Positions 32,228 to 39,763 of a DNA stretch of 64,000 nucleotides are shown here, one piece after another; position 1 is the first letter of the stretch, and every line of letters starts with the position of its first letter. The stretch is from SHZI01 sp963802215 (GTDB taxonomy: Bacteria > Pseudomonadota > Gammaproteobacteria > Steroidobacterales > GCA-2729495). Below the pieces are notes generated by a model. That model ran no database searches and was not told the origin of the DNA. It saw nothing but the letters and a program-made list of their open reading frames with translations. The position numbers and the translations under genes are program-made. The stretch covers positions 1-64,000 of the forward strand of contig CAWDHQ010000002.1 in NCBI GenBank assembly GCA_963802215.1, in the 5' to 3' direction.

Positions 32228-32638
32228 ATGAACGACCCGATCACCTTCAACCAGGCGATGTTTTCCCTCGCCGACGGCTGGCTGCTCTACTGGTTCTACT
32301 GGCTGGGCTATTCCATCGTCCTGACGCCGCTGATCCTGGCCTTCTCGAAGGCCACGCGCCGGGATGCGCTGATCGTCGGGCTGACCAACATCGCCGTGGT
32401 CTTTTCGATGGGGCGGCTGTACGACCAGATCGGCTACGTGCGGCTGCTCGGCATCGTGCACGTGATCCTGTGGACCCCGCTGTTCGTCTACCTCCTGCGC
32501 CGGGCCTGGCGCGGGGAGATGGGCCTGGGGTTCCGGGTGGTCATGTGGTTGTTCGTCGTGTCGCTGGGCATATCCCTGGCTTTCGACTACGTCGACGTGG
32601 TGCGCTACCTGCTGGGTGAGCGCGAGCGGATGATCTAG
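32228..32638 (+). CDS. Hypothetical four-helix membrane protein
   Basis: This encodes 136 residues with about four hydrophobic segments (WLLYWFYWLGYSIVLTPLIL, then IVGLTNIAVVF, then LLGIVHVILWTPLFVYLL, then VVMWLFVVSLGISLAF). GGAGAAG lies 6 bp before the ATG. No family is known to me. It lies between two toxin-antitoxin modules. Its TAG at 32636-32638 shares the palindrome CTAG with the stop codon of the convergent MazF gene. Confidence 0.65.
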   Translation: MNDPITFNQAMFSLADGWLLYWFYWLGYSIVLTPLILAFSKATRRDALIVGLTNIAVVFSMGRLYDQIGYVRLLGIVHVILWTPLFVYLLRRAWRGEMGLGFRVVMWLFVVSLGISLAFDYVDVVRYLLGERERMI

Positions 32639-32964
32639 CCCGCAAGCCCCAGAAACACCATCAGGCCCCGGTTGAGGCGCAGCAGATCGGCGCCTTCCAG
32701 TGAGCCGATCCTTCGGCCGAGCCGCACCCGCGGCACCGTCGTGACCTTGTCCAGCATCAACTGGCATTCCACCCGGAGGCCGTTGTAGGCAGAGGGTCTT
32801 ATGGGCAGTCGCAATAGCGGTGACTCGAGAGTGTCGCTCGTCAGTGTGCAGAGCGTTACGGAATTCGTTTCTCCGAACCGGTCGTCCTGGACGATGACGG
32901 CCGGGCGTGGCTTGCCGGCGTAACCGGAACCGCCGGCAACCGTCCAGATCTCACCCCGTCTCAA
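32635..32964 (-). CDS. MazF/PemK-family toxin (endoribonuclease)
   Basis: This encodes 109 residues. It has the MazF start MRRGEIWTVAGGSGYAGKPRP, followed by AVIVQDDRFGETNSVTLCTLTSD, the substrate-groove strands with the conserved Arg and Thr/Ser, and KVTTVPRVRLGRRIGSL. MazF toxins cut mRNA at short sequences. The ATG at 32964 overlaps the antitoxin TGA (ATGA). Full length for the family; likely functional. Confidence 0.88.
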   Translation of the reverse strand: MRRGEIWTVAGGSGYAGKPRPAVIVQDDRFGETNSVTLCTLTSDTLESPLLRLPIRPSAYNGLRVECQLMLDKVTTVPRVRLGRRIGSLEGADLLRLNRGLMVFLGLAG

Positions 32965-33188
32965 TCCGCAGCATCCACAGAGATGGCGTCAATGAACGCC
33001 TGGTCTTCTGCCTCGAAGGGGCTTGCCGCAACCAGCCGTGATTGCTTACGAGCGGCCAGCATGAAGGATCGACTGCGGACGTCCGGCACCCAGATCTGGA
33101 TGAGCCGCATACCCTGGGCGCGCAGGCGTTCGCGGTGCTTCTGCACCTTCTCCCGGGATGTTCTTGCGGAGTCAGCCACGCCAGTCAC
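32961..33188 (-). CDS. Antitoxin of the MazF pair (DUF3018-like)
   Basis: This encodes 75 residues from GTG 33188. The basic N terminus (SREKVQKHRERLRAQGMRLIQIWVPDVRS) resembles the DUF3018 MazE-type antitoxins with a ribbon-helix-helix-like DNA-binding part. The acidic tail (FEAEDQAFIDAISVDAAD) would neutralise the toxin. A perfect 16-bp palindrome lies immediately upstream, a likely autoregulatory operator. Confidence 0.75.
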   Translation of the reverse strand: MTGVADSARTSREKVQKHRERLRAQGMRLIQIWVPDVRSRSFMLAARKQSRLVAASPFEAEDQAFIDAISVDAAD

Positions 33189-33194
33189 TCCTAT

Positions 33195-33210
33195 GGGTTA
33201 CATGTAACCC
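33195..33210. promoter_or_regulatory. Perfect 16-bp palindrome, operator of the MazF module
   Basis: GGGTTACATGTAACCC is fully self-complementary and lies 7 bp upstream of the antitoxin start on the minus strand. Position and symmetry indicate binding by the dimeric antitoxin. Confidence 0.65.
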
Positions 33211-33323
33211 TAGCAAGACCGGGGGCACATTGCCAGCTTCAAATCAGGTGATTCCAGCCAGAAAGCTCTGGCGGGTCGCGGCAGCCAGTTCACCGGTGGC
33301 CTGGACTGCGAACGACGTCGGCC

Positions 33324-34895
33324 TCAGCCCCGCAGCATCTCCCGCGCCGCGTTGTGCCCCGGCGCCCCCGTCACGCCGCCTCCCGGGTGCGCCCCGGAGC
33401 CACAGAGGAAGAGCCCCTTCACCGGCGTCCGGTAGTCCCCGTAGCCCAGCGCCGGCCGCGCCGCCCAGAGCTGGTCCAGGCCCAGGGCCCCGTGGAAGAT
33501 GTCCCCTCCCGTGAGGCCGAAGCGCTCCTCCAGGTCCAGGGGCGACAGGGCGAGCCGGCCGAGTACGCTGGCCCGGAAATTGGGGGCGTACTTCGTCACG
33601 GTATCTATGACCAGATCGGCCGCCTCGTCCCGGGCGTCGTGCCAGCTGCGGCCGTCCGGCAGGTTGTAGTCGAAGTGCTGGCAGAACAGGCTCGCAACGT
33701 GGGCGCCGGGCGGGGCCAGGCTGTCGTCCAGGAGCGAGGGGATCAGCATCTCGATCACCGGCTCCCGGGACATGCCGGTGAGCCGCGCGTCGGCGAAGGC
33801 CCGGTCCATGTAGGCGAGCGAGGGCCCGATGATGATGCCGGAGGCCAGGTGGTCGCCTGCGGGCCGGTCGCCGAAGCGTGGCAGCTCCGACAGGGCCACG
33901 TTCATGCGGAACACCGCCGAGCCGCAGCGCCAGCCCTCCATGTGGGCGACGAAATCCGGCGGCAGGGCATCGCGCTCGAGCATCTTCAGGAACAGCAGCT
34001 TCGGCCCGACGTTCGCCGCCACCCGCAGGGAATCGAAGACGCGCCCGTCGGCGAGCTCGAGGCCCGTGACGTGGCCCGCTTCGGTGAGCACCCGCTGCAC
34101 GGGCGCCTCCAGTTCGATGTGCACGCCGAGCCTCTCCGCCTCCCGGGCCATGGCCTGGGTGATGGCGCCCATGCCGCCCACCGCGTGGCCCCACACGCCG
34201 GTCTTGCCGTTCACCTCGCCAAAGGCGTGGTGAAGGAGCACGTAGGCGCTGCCGGGCGTGTAGGGGCTCGCGTAGTTGCCCACCACCGCGTCGAAACCAT
34301 AGAGCGCCTTCACCGGGTCGCTCTCGAACCAGTTGTCGAGCATCTCGCCGGCACTGCGGGTGAAGATCGAGTGGATCTCCCGCTGGGTCGTGAGGGGCAG
34401 TGCGCGGAAGTCCCGGCCGAATGAGATCGCACTGAAGATGTCCCGCAGCCGGTGCAGGTTGGTGGGCGGGGTCTTCAGCAACGTGTCGCGCAGGAGGTGC
34501 ACGGCGCGGTCGAGCATGGCGAAGTAGTCGGGCAGGCGTTCCGCGTCCTTCCGGGAGAAGCGCGCCACCGCCGGGGCGGTCTTCGCGAGGCCGGGCCCGG
34601 CCAGCATCCCGTCCCCGTCCGGCAGTACCAGGAAGTTCTGGAAGGGCCGCTCCAGGATCTTCAGGCCGTGCTCCGCGAGGCGCAGGTCCCTGATCACCTT
34701 CGGGTTCAGCAGGCTGACGGTGTAGCTGGCGGTGGAATTCCGGAATCCCGGGTGGAACTCCTCCGTGACCGCGGCACCGCCCACCAGGTGCCGCCGCTCG
34801 AACATGGCGACTTTCAGCCCTACCTTCGCCAGGTAGCAGGCGCAGGTGAGGCCGTTGTGGCCGGCGCCGATGATCAGGGCGTCAAAGCGCGTCAC
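33324..34895 (-). CDS. FAD-dependent oxidoreductase, phytoene-desaturase/CrtI-like (NAD(P)/FAD family)
   Basis: This encodes 523 residues from GTG 34895. The N-terminal dinucleotide-binding motif FDALIIGAGHNGLTCACYLAK is followed by FERRHLVGGAAVTEEFHPGF. The C-terminal FAD motif is GLFLCGSGAHPGGGVTGAPGHNAA. The family includes carotenoid desaturases and pyridine-nucleotide disulfide oxidoreductase domain protein 2. No carotenoid genes are near, so the substrate is unknown. The GTG overlaps the stop of the DUF2283 gene (GTGA), which couples its translation to a toxin-antitoxin-like pair. Confidence 0.8.
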   Translation of the reverse strand: MTRFDALIIGAGHNGLTCACYLAKVGLKVAMFERRHLVGGAAVTEEFHPGFRNSTASYTVSLLNPKVIRDLRLAEHGLKILERPFQNFLVLPDGDGMLAGPGLAKTAPAVARFSRKDAERLPDYFAMLDRAVHLLRDTLLKTPPTNLHRLRDIFSAISFGRDFRALPLTTQREIHSIFTRSAGEMLDNWFESDPVKALYGFDAVVGNYASPYTPGSAYVLLHHAFGEVNGKTGVWGHAVGGMGAITQAMAREAERLGVHIELEAPVQRVLTEAGHVTGLELADGRVFDSLRVAANVGPKLLFLKMLERDALPPDFVAHMEGWRCGSAVFRMNVALSELPRFGDRPAGDHLASGIIIGPSLAYMDRAFADARLTGMSREPVIEMLIPSLLDDSLAPPGAHVASLFCQHFDYNLPDGRSWHDARDEAADLVIDTVTKYAPNFRASVLGRLALSPLDLEERFGLTGGDIFHGALGLDQLWAARPALGYGDYRTPVKGLFLCGSGAHPGGGVTGAPGHNAAREMLRG

Positions 34896-35113
34896 GCGGC
34901 GGCGATCGTCTCTACCGTCGAAGGCAGGCTGTCCAGGACGAGACGCTGCAGATTGACGCGCTGGCTGGCATCCTCGATGTCTATGCCCACTACCTGGCCG
35001 TCGCCGTCGAAGTCCAGGACAATGCCATCCGCAACTTCCTCGCTGTCCACGCTGGGACGATCCGCCAGGTCGATGTAGAGGGAGTCGGTGGCCGCGTCGT
35101 AATGGAGCTTCAT
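34892..35113 (-). CDS. DUF2283 protein, putative antitoxin
   Basis: This encodes 73 residues. MKLHYDAATDSLYIDL, then VADGIVLDFDGDGQVVGIDIEDAS, is the DUF2283 signature. These proteins commonly follow a small toxin-like gene. ATG 35113 overlaps the upstream TGA (ATGA), and its own TGA overlaps the oxidoreductase start. Confidence 0.8.
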   Translation of the reverse strand: MKLHYDAATDSLYIDLADRPSVDSEEVADGIVLDFDGDGQVVGIDIEDASQRVNLQRLVLDSLPSTVETIAAA

Positions 35114-35352
35114 GGCTTGAACCCCCGATCCGGGAAGGCATTGTGAACGGTGACTCTATCGGCAAGGGTCACCACCCTCAAGTAACGATTGCCAAGCTCG
35201 GGAATCCGCCCCCAGAACCGCCACCGGCCGTTGGGCTGGGCCTCGGTACGCAGGGGTTGGTCGACGATGCGCTGGCACCACTCCTTACGAAGGTAGGGTC
35301 GTTTTCGCAGAACCTGGGTATCGAAATACTGCGTGAACTTGCATTCCGGCAT
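35110..35352 (-). CDS. Small toxin-like partner of DUF2283
   Basis: This encodes 80 residues from ATG 35352; the frame extends to 35484 without homology. The chain is basic and aromatic (KFTQYFDTQVLRKRPYLRKEW, then GRWRFWGRIPELGNRYLRVV) and ends TVHNAFPDRGFKP. It resembles the short proteins that pair with DUF2283, with a RelE/BrnT-like composition. Activity is not proved. It is the first gene of a three-gene overlapping run with DUF2283 and the FAD oxidoreductase. Confidence 0.65.
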   Translation of the reverse strand: MPECKFTQYFDTQVLRKRPYLRKEWCQRIVDQPLRTEAQPNGRWRFWGRIPELGNRYLRVVTLADRVTVHNAFPDRGFKP

Positions 35353-35555
35353 ACCGCGGAGACTGTGCGCCGCCAGCGTTCGGATGTTCAGGCCGGGATT
35401 CTCGGCATTTTGTCTGGAAAGGCAGCCGTTTCCCCGAGTACTTCCGGGGTGATAGTCAGGTTCGGGTTTGAGGGAACAATTCAAAGCCAGGACCAGCCGA
35501 GTAGCCGCTGCGGCCCCCCCGTTGCACCGCCAGAGACTAAGATAGCCGCCACATC

Positions 35556-38321
35556 ATGACCCCTCCCGTCACACCAGCATCCACGTCCCCGCCCCAACCC
35601 GTCGAGAAGCGCGGCGACATCCAGTTCGCCGCCAAGGATGCGGGCCTGCGCAAGGACGTGCACGACCTGGGCGTCATCGTGGGCCAGCTCCTGGAGGAGC
35701 AGGGGGGGGCCGTGCTCTTCGGCCGCGTCGAGCAGGCCCGCCGCGCTGCCATCGATGCCCGGGAAGGCGATCCCGCGGGGGCCCAGCGGCTGGAAGCGCT
35801 CGTCGCGTCGCTCTCGCCCACCGAATCCCAGGACCTGATCCGCGCCTTCTCCACCTACTTCCTGGCGGTGAACCTGGCCGAGACCGTGCACCGCATCCGG
35901 CGGAGGCGCGACTACCTGCGGGAAGGCAAGCACCGGCAGCCGGGCGGGCTGGAAGACACGCTCTTCGACCTGAAGGACGCGGGAGTGACCCTGGACGAGG
36001 TTCGCCAGGCACTGGCCGTGCTGCACATCGAGCCCGTCCTTACCGCCCACCCGACCGAGCCGACGCGCCGCACGATCCTGCGGCGCCAGAAAGACATCGT
36101 GCGCCGGCTGATCGACATGCAGAACGAGGCGCTGTCACCCCGGGAGCTGTCCGCCGACCTGGAGAACATCCGGGACGACATCACCGCGATCTGGCAGACG
36201 GAGGAACACCCCACCGAGGCCCGCACCGTCGCGGCGGAGCACGAGCACGTGCTCTTCTTCCTGACCGACTGCATCTACCGGATGTTGCCGGTCGTCTACG
36301 AGACCTTCGAGACCGCGCTGGAGGAGGTCTGGGGTGACGCCGGCCGGGGCGTGGAACTGCCGGTGATGGTCCGGATGGCGTCCTGGATCGGTGGCGACAT
36401 GGTGGGCCGCCCGGAGATCACCGCCCGGACCATCCGCGACTCCCTGGCCCGGCAGCGCTCGCTGCTCCTGGACCTGTACCACCGGGAATGTCGGGAGCTG
36501 GCCGAAAAGCTGAGCCAGAGCACATCCCGCGTGGGCATCTCCCCGGCCCTGGAGGAGCGCATTCGCCTGTATTCCGGCCACTTCCCCAACGCCCTCGGCA
36601 TAACGCCCCTGCGGCACCGGGAGATGCGCTACCGGGTCTTCATGCGGTTGATGATGGCCCGGCTCGAATCCACCTACACCGCCGGCCTGTACCCCTTCGA
36701 ATCGGCGGACGAGCTCGCTGCGGACCTCCGGTTGATCGTCGGAAGCCTGGAGGCTAACCGGGGACAGCACGCGGGACTCTTCGCCGTGCGCCGGCTGCTG
36801 CGGCGGGTGGAGACCTTCGGCTTCCACTTCATGACCCTCGACGTCCGCCAGGAAGCGCTGGTGAACCGCCGGGTGATCGGCCGGGTGCTGAACGAGCCCG
36901 ACTGGCTCGAGCAGACGCCGGCCTGCCGCCTGGAGCGGCTGCGACGCGCACTGGCCGCCAACGAGTCCCCGGCCGGCGAACTCGACAATGAAGCCCGGCG
37001 GGCCATCGGGATCTTCGAGGCGATCGCCTTCTGCCGCCGACGCTACGGGAAGCGCTCGATCGGGCCCTACATCATCAGCACGGCCGAAGGCGTGGATGAT
37101 GTGTTGTCGGTGCTGCTGCTCGCCCAGTGGGGCGAGCTGCGCAAGCGCAGCGGCACCGTCCCCCTCGACATCGCACCGGCCTTTGAGACGATCCACGGCC
37201 TGCGGGGGGCGGCCGCGCTGATGCGCCAGCTGTACGCCGAGCCCGTCTACCGGGAACACCTGGACGCCCGCCGGCGGAAACAGACGGCCATGCCCGGCAT
37301 TGCGGACAACAACGTGGAGAGCGACCTCACGTCGGCGCGCTGGGTACTGCTCAAGGCCCAGCGGGAGCTGCTCGACACCGCGCATGCCGACGGCGTGCAG
37401 CTCACCCTGTTCCACGGGCGCGGAGGCGCCATCGGCGCCGGTGGCGGCAAGGCCCACGTGGACATCCGCTGCGCGCCGGCCGGCGGCGTGGAAGGTGGCG
37501 TCCGCGTGATCGAGCAGGGCGAGCTGGTCGCCAACAAGTACGGCGTGCGGGCCATTTCCCTGCGCACCTTCGACCAGGCCCTCGCTGCCGGCCTCCGCAG
37601 CCTGGTGCGGCCCGGGCGCCCGCCCGCCGCGGAGGGCCACCAGGACTGGGAGCAAGCGATGCAGGTACTGGCAGACGCCTCCCGGGCCCACTACCAGGGC
37701 CTGGTGCTGGACTCCCCCGGCTTCGCCGACTACTACCGCCTGGCAACGCCTGCCGACGTCATCGAGCGCATGCGCCGGGGCACGGGTGCAGAAGCAGGCC
37801 TGGCCGGCGGCCTCCTGGCCGCCGCCGGTACGGCGCCGTGGGTATTTGCCTGGGCCCAGAGCCGCAACATCCTGCCCGGCTGGTACGGCTTCGGCACGGG
37901 ACTGACCGCCGCATTCGAGCAATTCGGCGAGCCGACGCTTCAGGCGATGCACGACGGGTGGTACTTCTTCCGTACGCTGGTAACCGACGTGGAGACAGCC
38001 CTGGCCAAGAGCGACCTCGCCGTTGCCGCCCGCTACTCGGCGCTGGGCGGCGGGCTGCACGAGCGCTTCTTCCACCGTATCCGGGACGAGTTCGACCGCA
38101 CCACCGCCGCGGTCCTCCGGGTCAGGCAGCAGAAGGTCCTTCTCGAGCGGGACAACACGCTCCGCCGGTCCATCCGCCTGCGCAACCCCTACGTGGACCC
38201 GATGAGCGTGCTGCAGGTGGAGCTGCTCCGGCGCTGGCGGGATACGGGCGACGAAGCACTGTTCAATGCGCTCATCGCGAGCGTCAACGGCATCGCCCGC
38301 GGCCTGCAGGACTCGGGCTGA
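35556..38321 (+). CDS. Phosphoenolpyruvate carboxylase homologue with altered catalytic motifs
   Basis: This encodes 921 residues and is colinear with PEPC over its whole length, with the conserved end VNGIARGLQDSG. PVLTAHPTEPTRR (about 168) keeps the catalytic His. Other hallmarks differ: the usual GGDxDGNP reads GGDMVGRP, YSDSxKDGG reads IADNNVESD (about 592), the second Arg of HGRGGSxxRGGG is Ala (HGRGGAIGAGGG, about 630), and the RPSRR loop before AIPWVF is replaced by AGLAGGLLAAAGTAPWVF. In true PEPC these bind PEP, bicarbonate and Mg, so the protein may not fix bicarbonate. I would not call it ppc without a test. Confidence 0.85.
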   Translation: MTPPVTPASTSPPQPVEKRGDIQFAAKDAGLRKDVHDLGVIVGQLLEEQGGAVLFGRVEQARRAAIDAREGDPAGAQRLEALVASLSPTESQDLIRAFSTYFLAVNLAETVHRIRRRRDYLREGKHRQPGGLEDTLFDLKDAGVTLDEVRQALAVLHIEPVLTAHPTEPTRRTILRRQKDIVRRLIDMQNEALSPRELSADLENIRDDITAIWQTEEHPTEARTVAAEHEHVLFFLTDCIYRMLPVVYETFETALEEVWGDAGRGVELPVMVRMASWIGGDMVGRPEITARTIRDSLARQRSLLLDLYHRECRELAEKLSQSTSRVGISPALEERIRLYSGHFPNALGITPLRHREMRYRVFMRLMMARLESTYTAGLYPFESADELAADLRLIVGSLEANRGQHAGLFAVRRLLRRVETFGFHFMTLDVRQEALVNRRVIGRVLNEPDWLEQTPACRLERLRRALAANESPAGELDNEARRAIGIFEAIAFCRRRYGKRSIGPYIISTAEGVDDVLSVLLLAQWGELRKRSGTVPLDIAPAFETIHGLRGAAALMRQLYAEPVYREHLDARRRKQTAMPGIADNNVESDLTSARWVLLKAQRELLDTAHADGVQLTLFHGRGGAIGAGGGKAHVDIRCAPAGGVEGGVRVIEQGELVANKYGVRAISLRTFDQALAAGLRSLVRPGRPPAAEGHQDWEQAMQVLADASRAHYQGLVLDSPGFADYYRLATPADVIERMRRGTGAEAGLAGGLLAAAGTAPWVFAWAQSRNILPGWYGFGTGLTAAFEQFGEPTLQAMHDGWYFFRTLVTDVETALAKSDLAVAARYSALGGGLHERFFHRIRDEFDRTTAAVLRVRQQKVLLERDNTLRRSIRLRNPYVDPMSVLQVELLRRWRDTGDEALFNALIASVNGIARGLQDSG

Positions 38322-38344
38322 AATCCCGGCCAGCGGAACCTGCC

Positions 38345-39328
38345 ATGAAGTCTGCGTTCCTCGACTTCGATTCGCTGGGGCCGGCCGACATCGATGCGTC
38401 GGCCCTCCGGGCCACCCTCCCCGGCATAACGCTGTATCCCTCCAGCAGGCCCGAAGAGATCGGGACGCGCATCGCGGGCTGCGACATCCTGGTGGTCAAC
38501 AAGGTTGTCCTGTCCCGGGCGAGGCTCACCGCTGCGGCACCCGGTCTGAAGCTGATTGCCCTCGCCGCGACGGGCACCGACAACGTGGACCTGGACGCGG
38601 CCCGGGAACTGGGCATTGCGGTGGCCAACATCCGCAACTACGCGACCCCGTCCGTGGTCCAGCACGTGTTCGGGCTGGTGCTTGCCCTCACCCTGCGTCT
38701 CAACGAATACCGCGGGCTGCTCGAGCAGGGCGCCTGGCAGCGCAGCCCACACTTCTGCCTGCTCGACTACCCCAGCCGGGAGCTGCAGGGCCGGACGCTG
38801 GGCATCGTGGGCTACGGAAAGCTGGGCCAGGCCGTTGGCGCGGTGGGCCAGGCCTTCGGCATGCGCGTGCTCGCAGCCCGGAGCCTCCGGGATGGCGCTG
38901 ACGGCCACCGCGCCCCGGACGCGCCGCAGGTTGACCGCCTGGAGCTGCAGGAGCTGCTCGCCGTTGCCGATGTCGTCTCGCTGCACACCCCATTGACGCC
39001 GGCGACCCGGCATCTCATTAACCGGGACTCGCTGGCGCGCATGCGCCGGGATGCGGTCCTGGTCAACACAGCCCGGGGCGACCTGGTGGACACCGCCGCC
39101 CTGCTAGACGCGCTGCGCAGCGGCCGGCTTGGTGGTGCCGGTATCGACGTGCTGGCCGAGGAACCGCCTGTCCGCGGAGACACGCTGCTGGAGGCGCGCC
39201 TGCCAAACCTGATCGTGACGCCGCATATCGCGTGGGCAGCCCGGGAATCCAGACAGCGGGCCCTGGATGAAGTCGTCAGCAACATCCGGGACTTTCTGTC
39301 AGGAGGAAAAAGAAACCGTGTCGCCTGA
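38345..39328 (+). CDS. D-2-hydroxyacid dehydrogenase (glycerate dehydrogenase/hydroxypyruvate reductase-like)
   Basis: This encodes 327 residues. The NAD-binding motif is GIVGYGKLGQAVG (about 153). The catalytic Arg lies in VNTARGDLVDT (about 243), Glu in LAEEPP (about 272) and His in PHIAWAARESR (about 292). It reduces a 2-keto acid with NAD(P)H; hydroxypyruvate is the best guess by similarity. It starts 24 bp after the PEPC-like gene, so the two are probably co-transcribed. Its TGA (39326-39328) lies inside a REP element, and it overlaps the convergent NUDIX gene by 30 bp. Confidence 0.85.
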   Translation: MKSAFLDFDSLGPADIDASALRATLPGITLYPSSRPEEIGTRIAGCDILVVNKVVLSRARLTAAAPGLKLIALAATGTDNVDLDAARELGIAVANIRNYATPSVVQHVFGLVLALTLRLNEYRGLLEQGAWQRSPHFCLLDYPSRELQGRTLGIVGYGKLGQAVGAVGQAFGMRVLAARSLRDGADGHRAPDAPQVDRLELQELLAVADVVSLHTPLTPATRHLINRDSLARMRRDAVLVNTARGDLVDTAALLDALRSGRLGGAGIDVLAEEPPVRGDTLLEARLPNLIVTPHIAWAARESRQRALDEVVSNIRDFLSGGKRNRVA

Positions 39329-39763
39329 AGGCGCTCCTACGACGGTTTCAGCCCAGTCGAGCACGGCCGCCACGCGGGGCGCGGCCAGGCGGCGGGCCTG
39401 GGCAAAGCTGAGCCAGCGATACTCGCTGTGCTCCGGACGACCGGTGTCCGGGCTCGGCAGGAGCTCCACCTTCGAGACGGTCGTTCGCGCCAGGTAGTAC
39501 CGGGCCACCTTGCCGCGGCTGTAGGGACCAGTGTCGACGTGGACATTGCCCCAGGGAAACTCCAGTTCGCTGATGCCGGATTCCTCGCGGACTTCCCGCA
39601 GCGCCGTCTGCTTCGGCGTTTCACCAGCCTCCATCAGGCCCTTGGGAAAATCCCAGTGCCGGAAGACGCGGAGCATTAGCACACGGAGGCCGTCCGGCGT
39701 GTCCCGCAGGATCACGGCACCGCAGGACATGACCCTGGGGCGCTTATTCACCGGTCCGCTCAC
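39299..39763 (-). CDS. NUDIX hydrolase (Ap4A-hydrolase-like)
   Basis: This encodes 154 residues. The NUDIX box GLMEAGETPKQTALREVREESGI (residues ~44-66) carries all consensus residues (G-x5-E-x7-REVxEExGI). I chose GTG 39763 because it overlaps the permease TGA (39762-39760) as GTGA; ATG 39730 is an alternative. Such proteins hydrolyse diadenosine polyphosphates or similar nucleotides. The last codons (VGAPSGDT) are formed by a REP element, so its C terminus overlaps the convergent dehydrogenase gene. Confidence 0.85.
   Translation of the reverse strand: MSGPVNKRPRVMSCGAVILRDTPDGLRVLMLRVFRHWDFPKGLMEAGETPKQTALREVREESGISELEFPWGNVHVDTGPYSRGKVARYYLARTTVSKVELLPSPDTGRPEHSEYRWLSFAQARRLAAPRVAAVLDWAETVVGAPSGDTVSFSS
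39320..39340. repeat. REP-like palindrome in the overlapping ends of two convergent genes
   Basis: The sequence GTCGCCTGAAGGCGCTCCTA then C matches the unit at 24671-24693 but lacks three bases (GCG). It supplies the dehydrogenase TGA and codes for part of the NUDIX C terminus. Confidence 0.75.

Noticed and set aside
36135..38075. 646-codon open frame on the minus strand opposite the PEPC-like gene
   Set aside because: It is a GC-rich shadow of a gene with strong family homology. The translation is low-complexity and has no recognisable domain.
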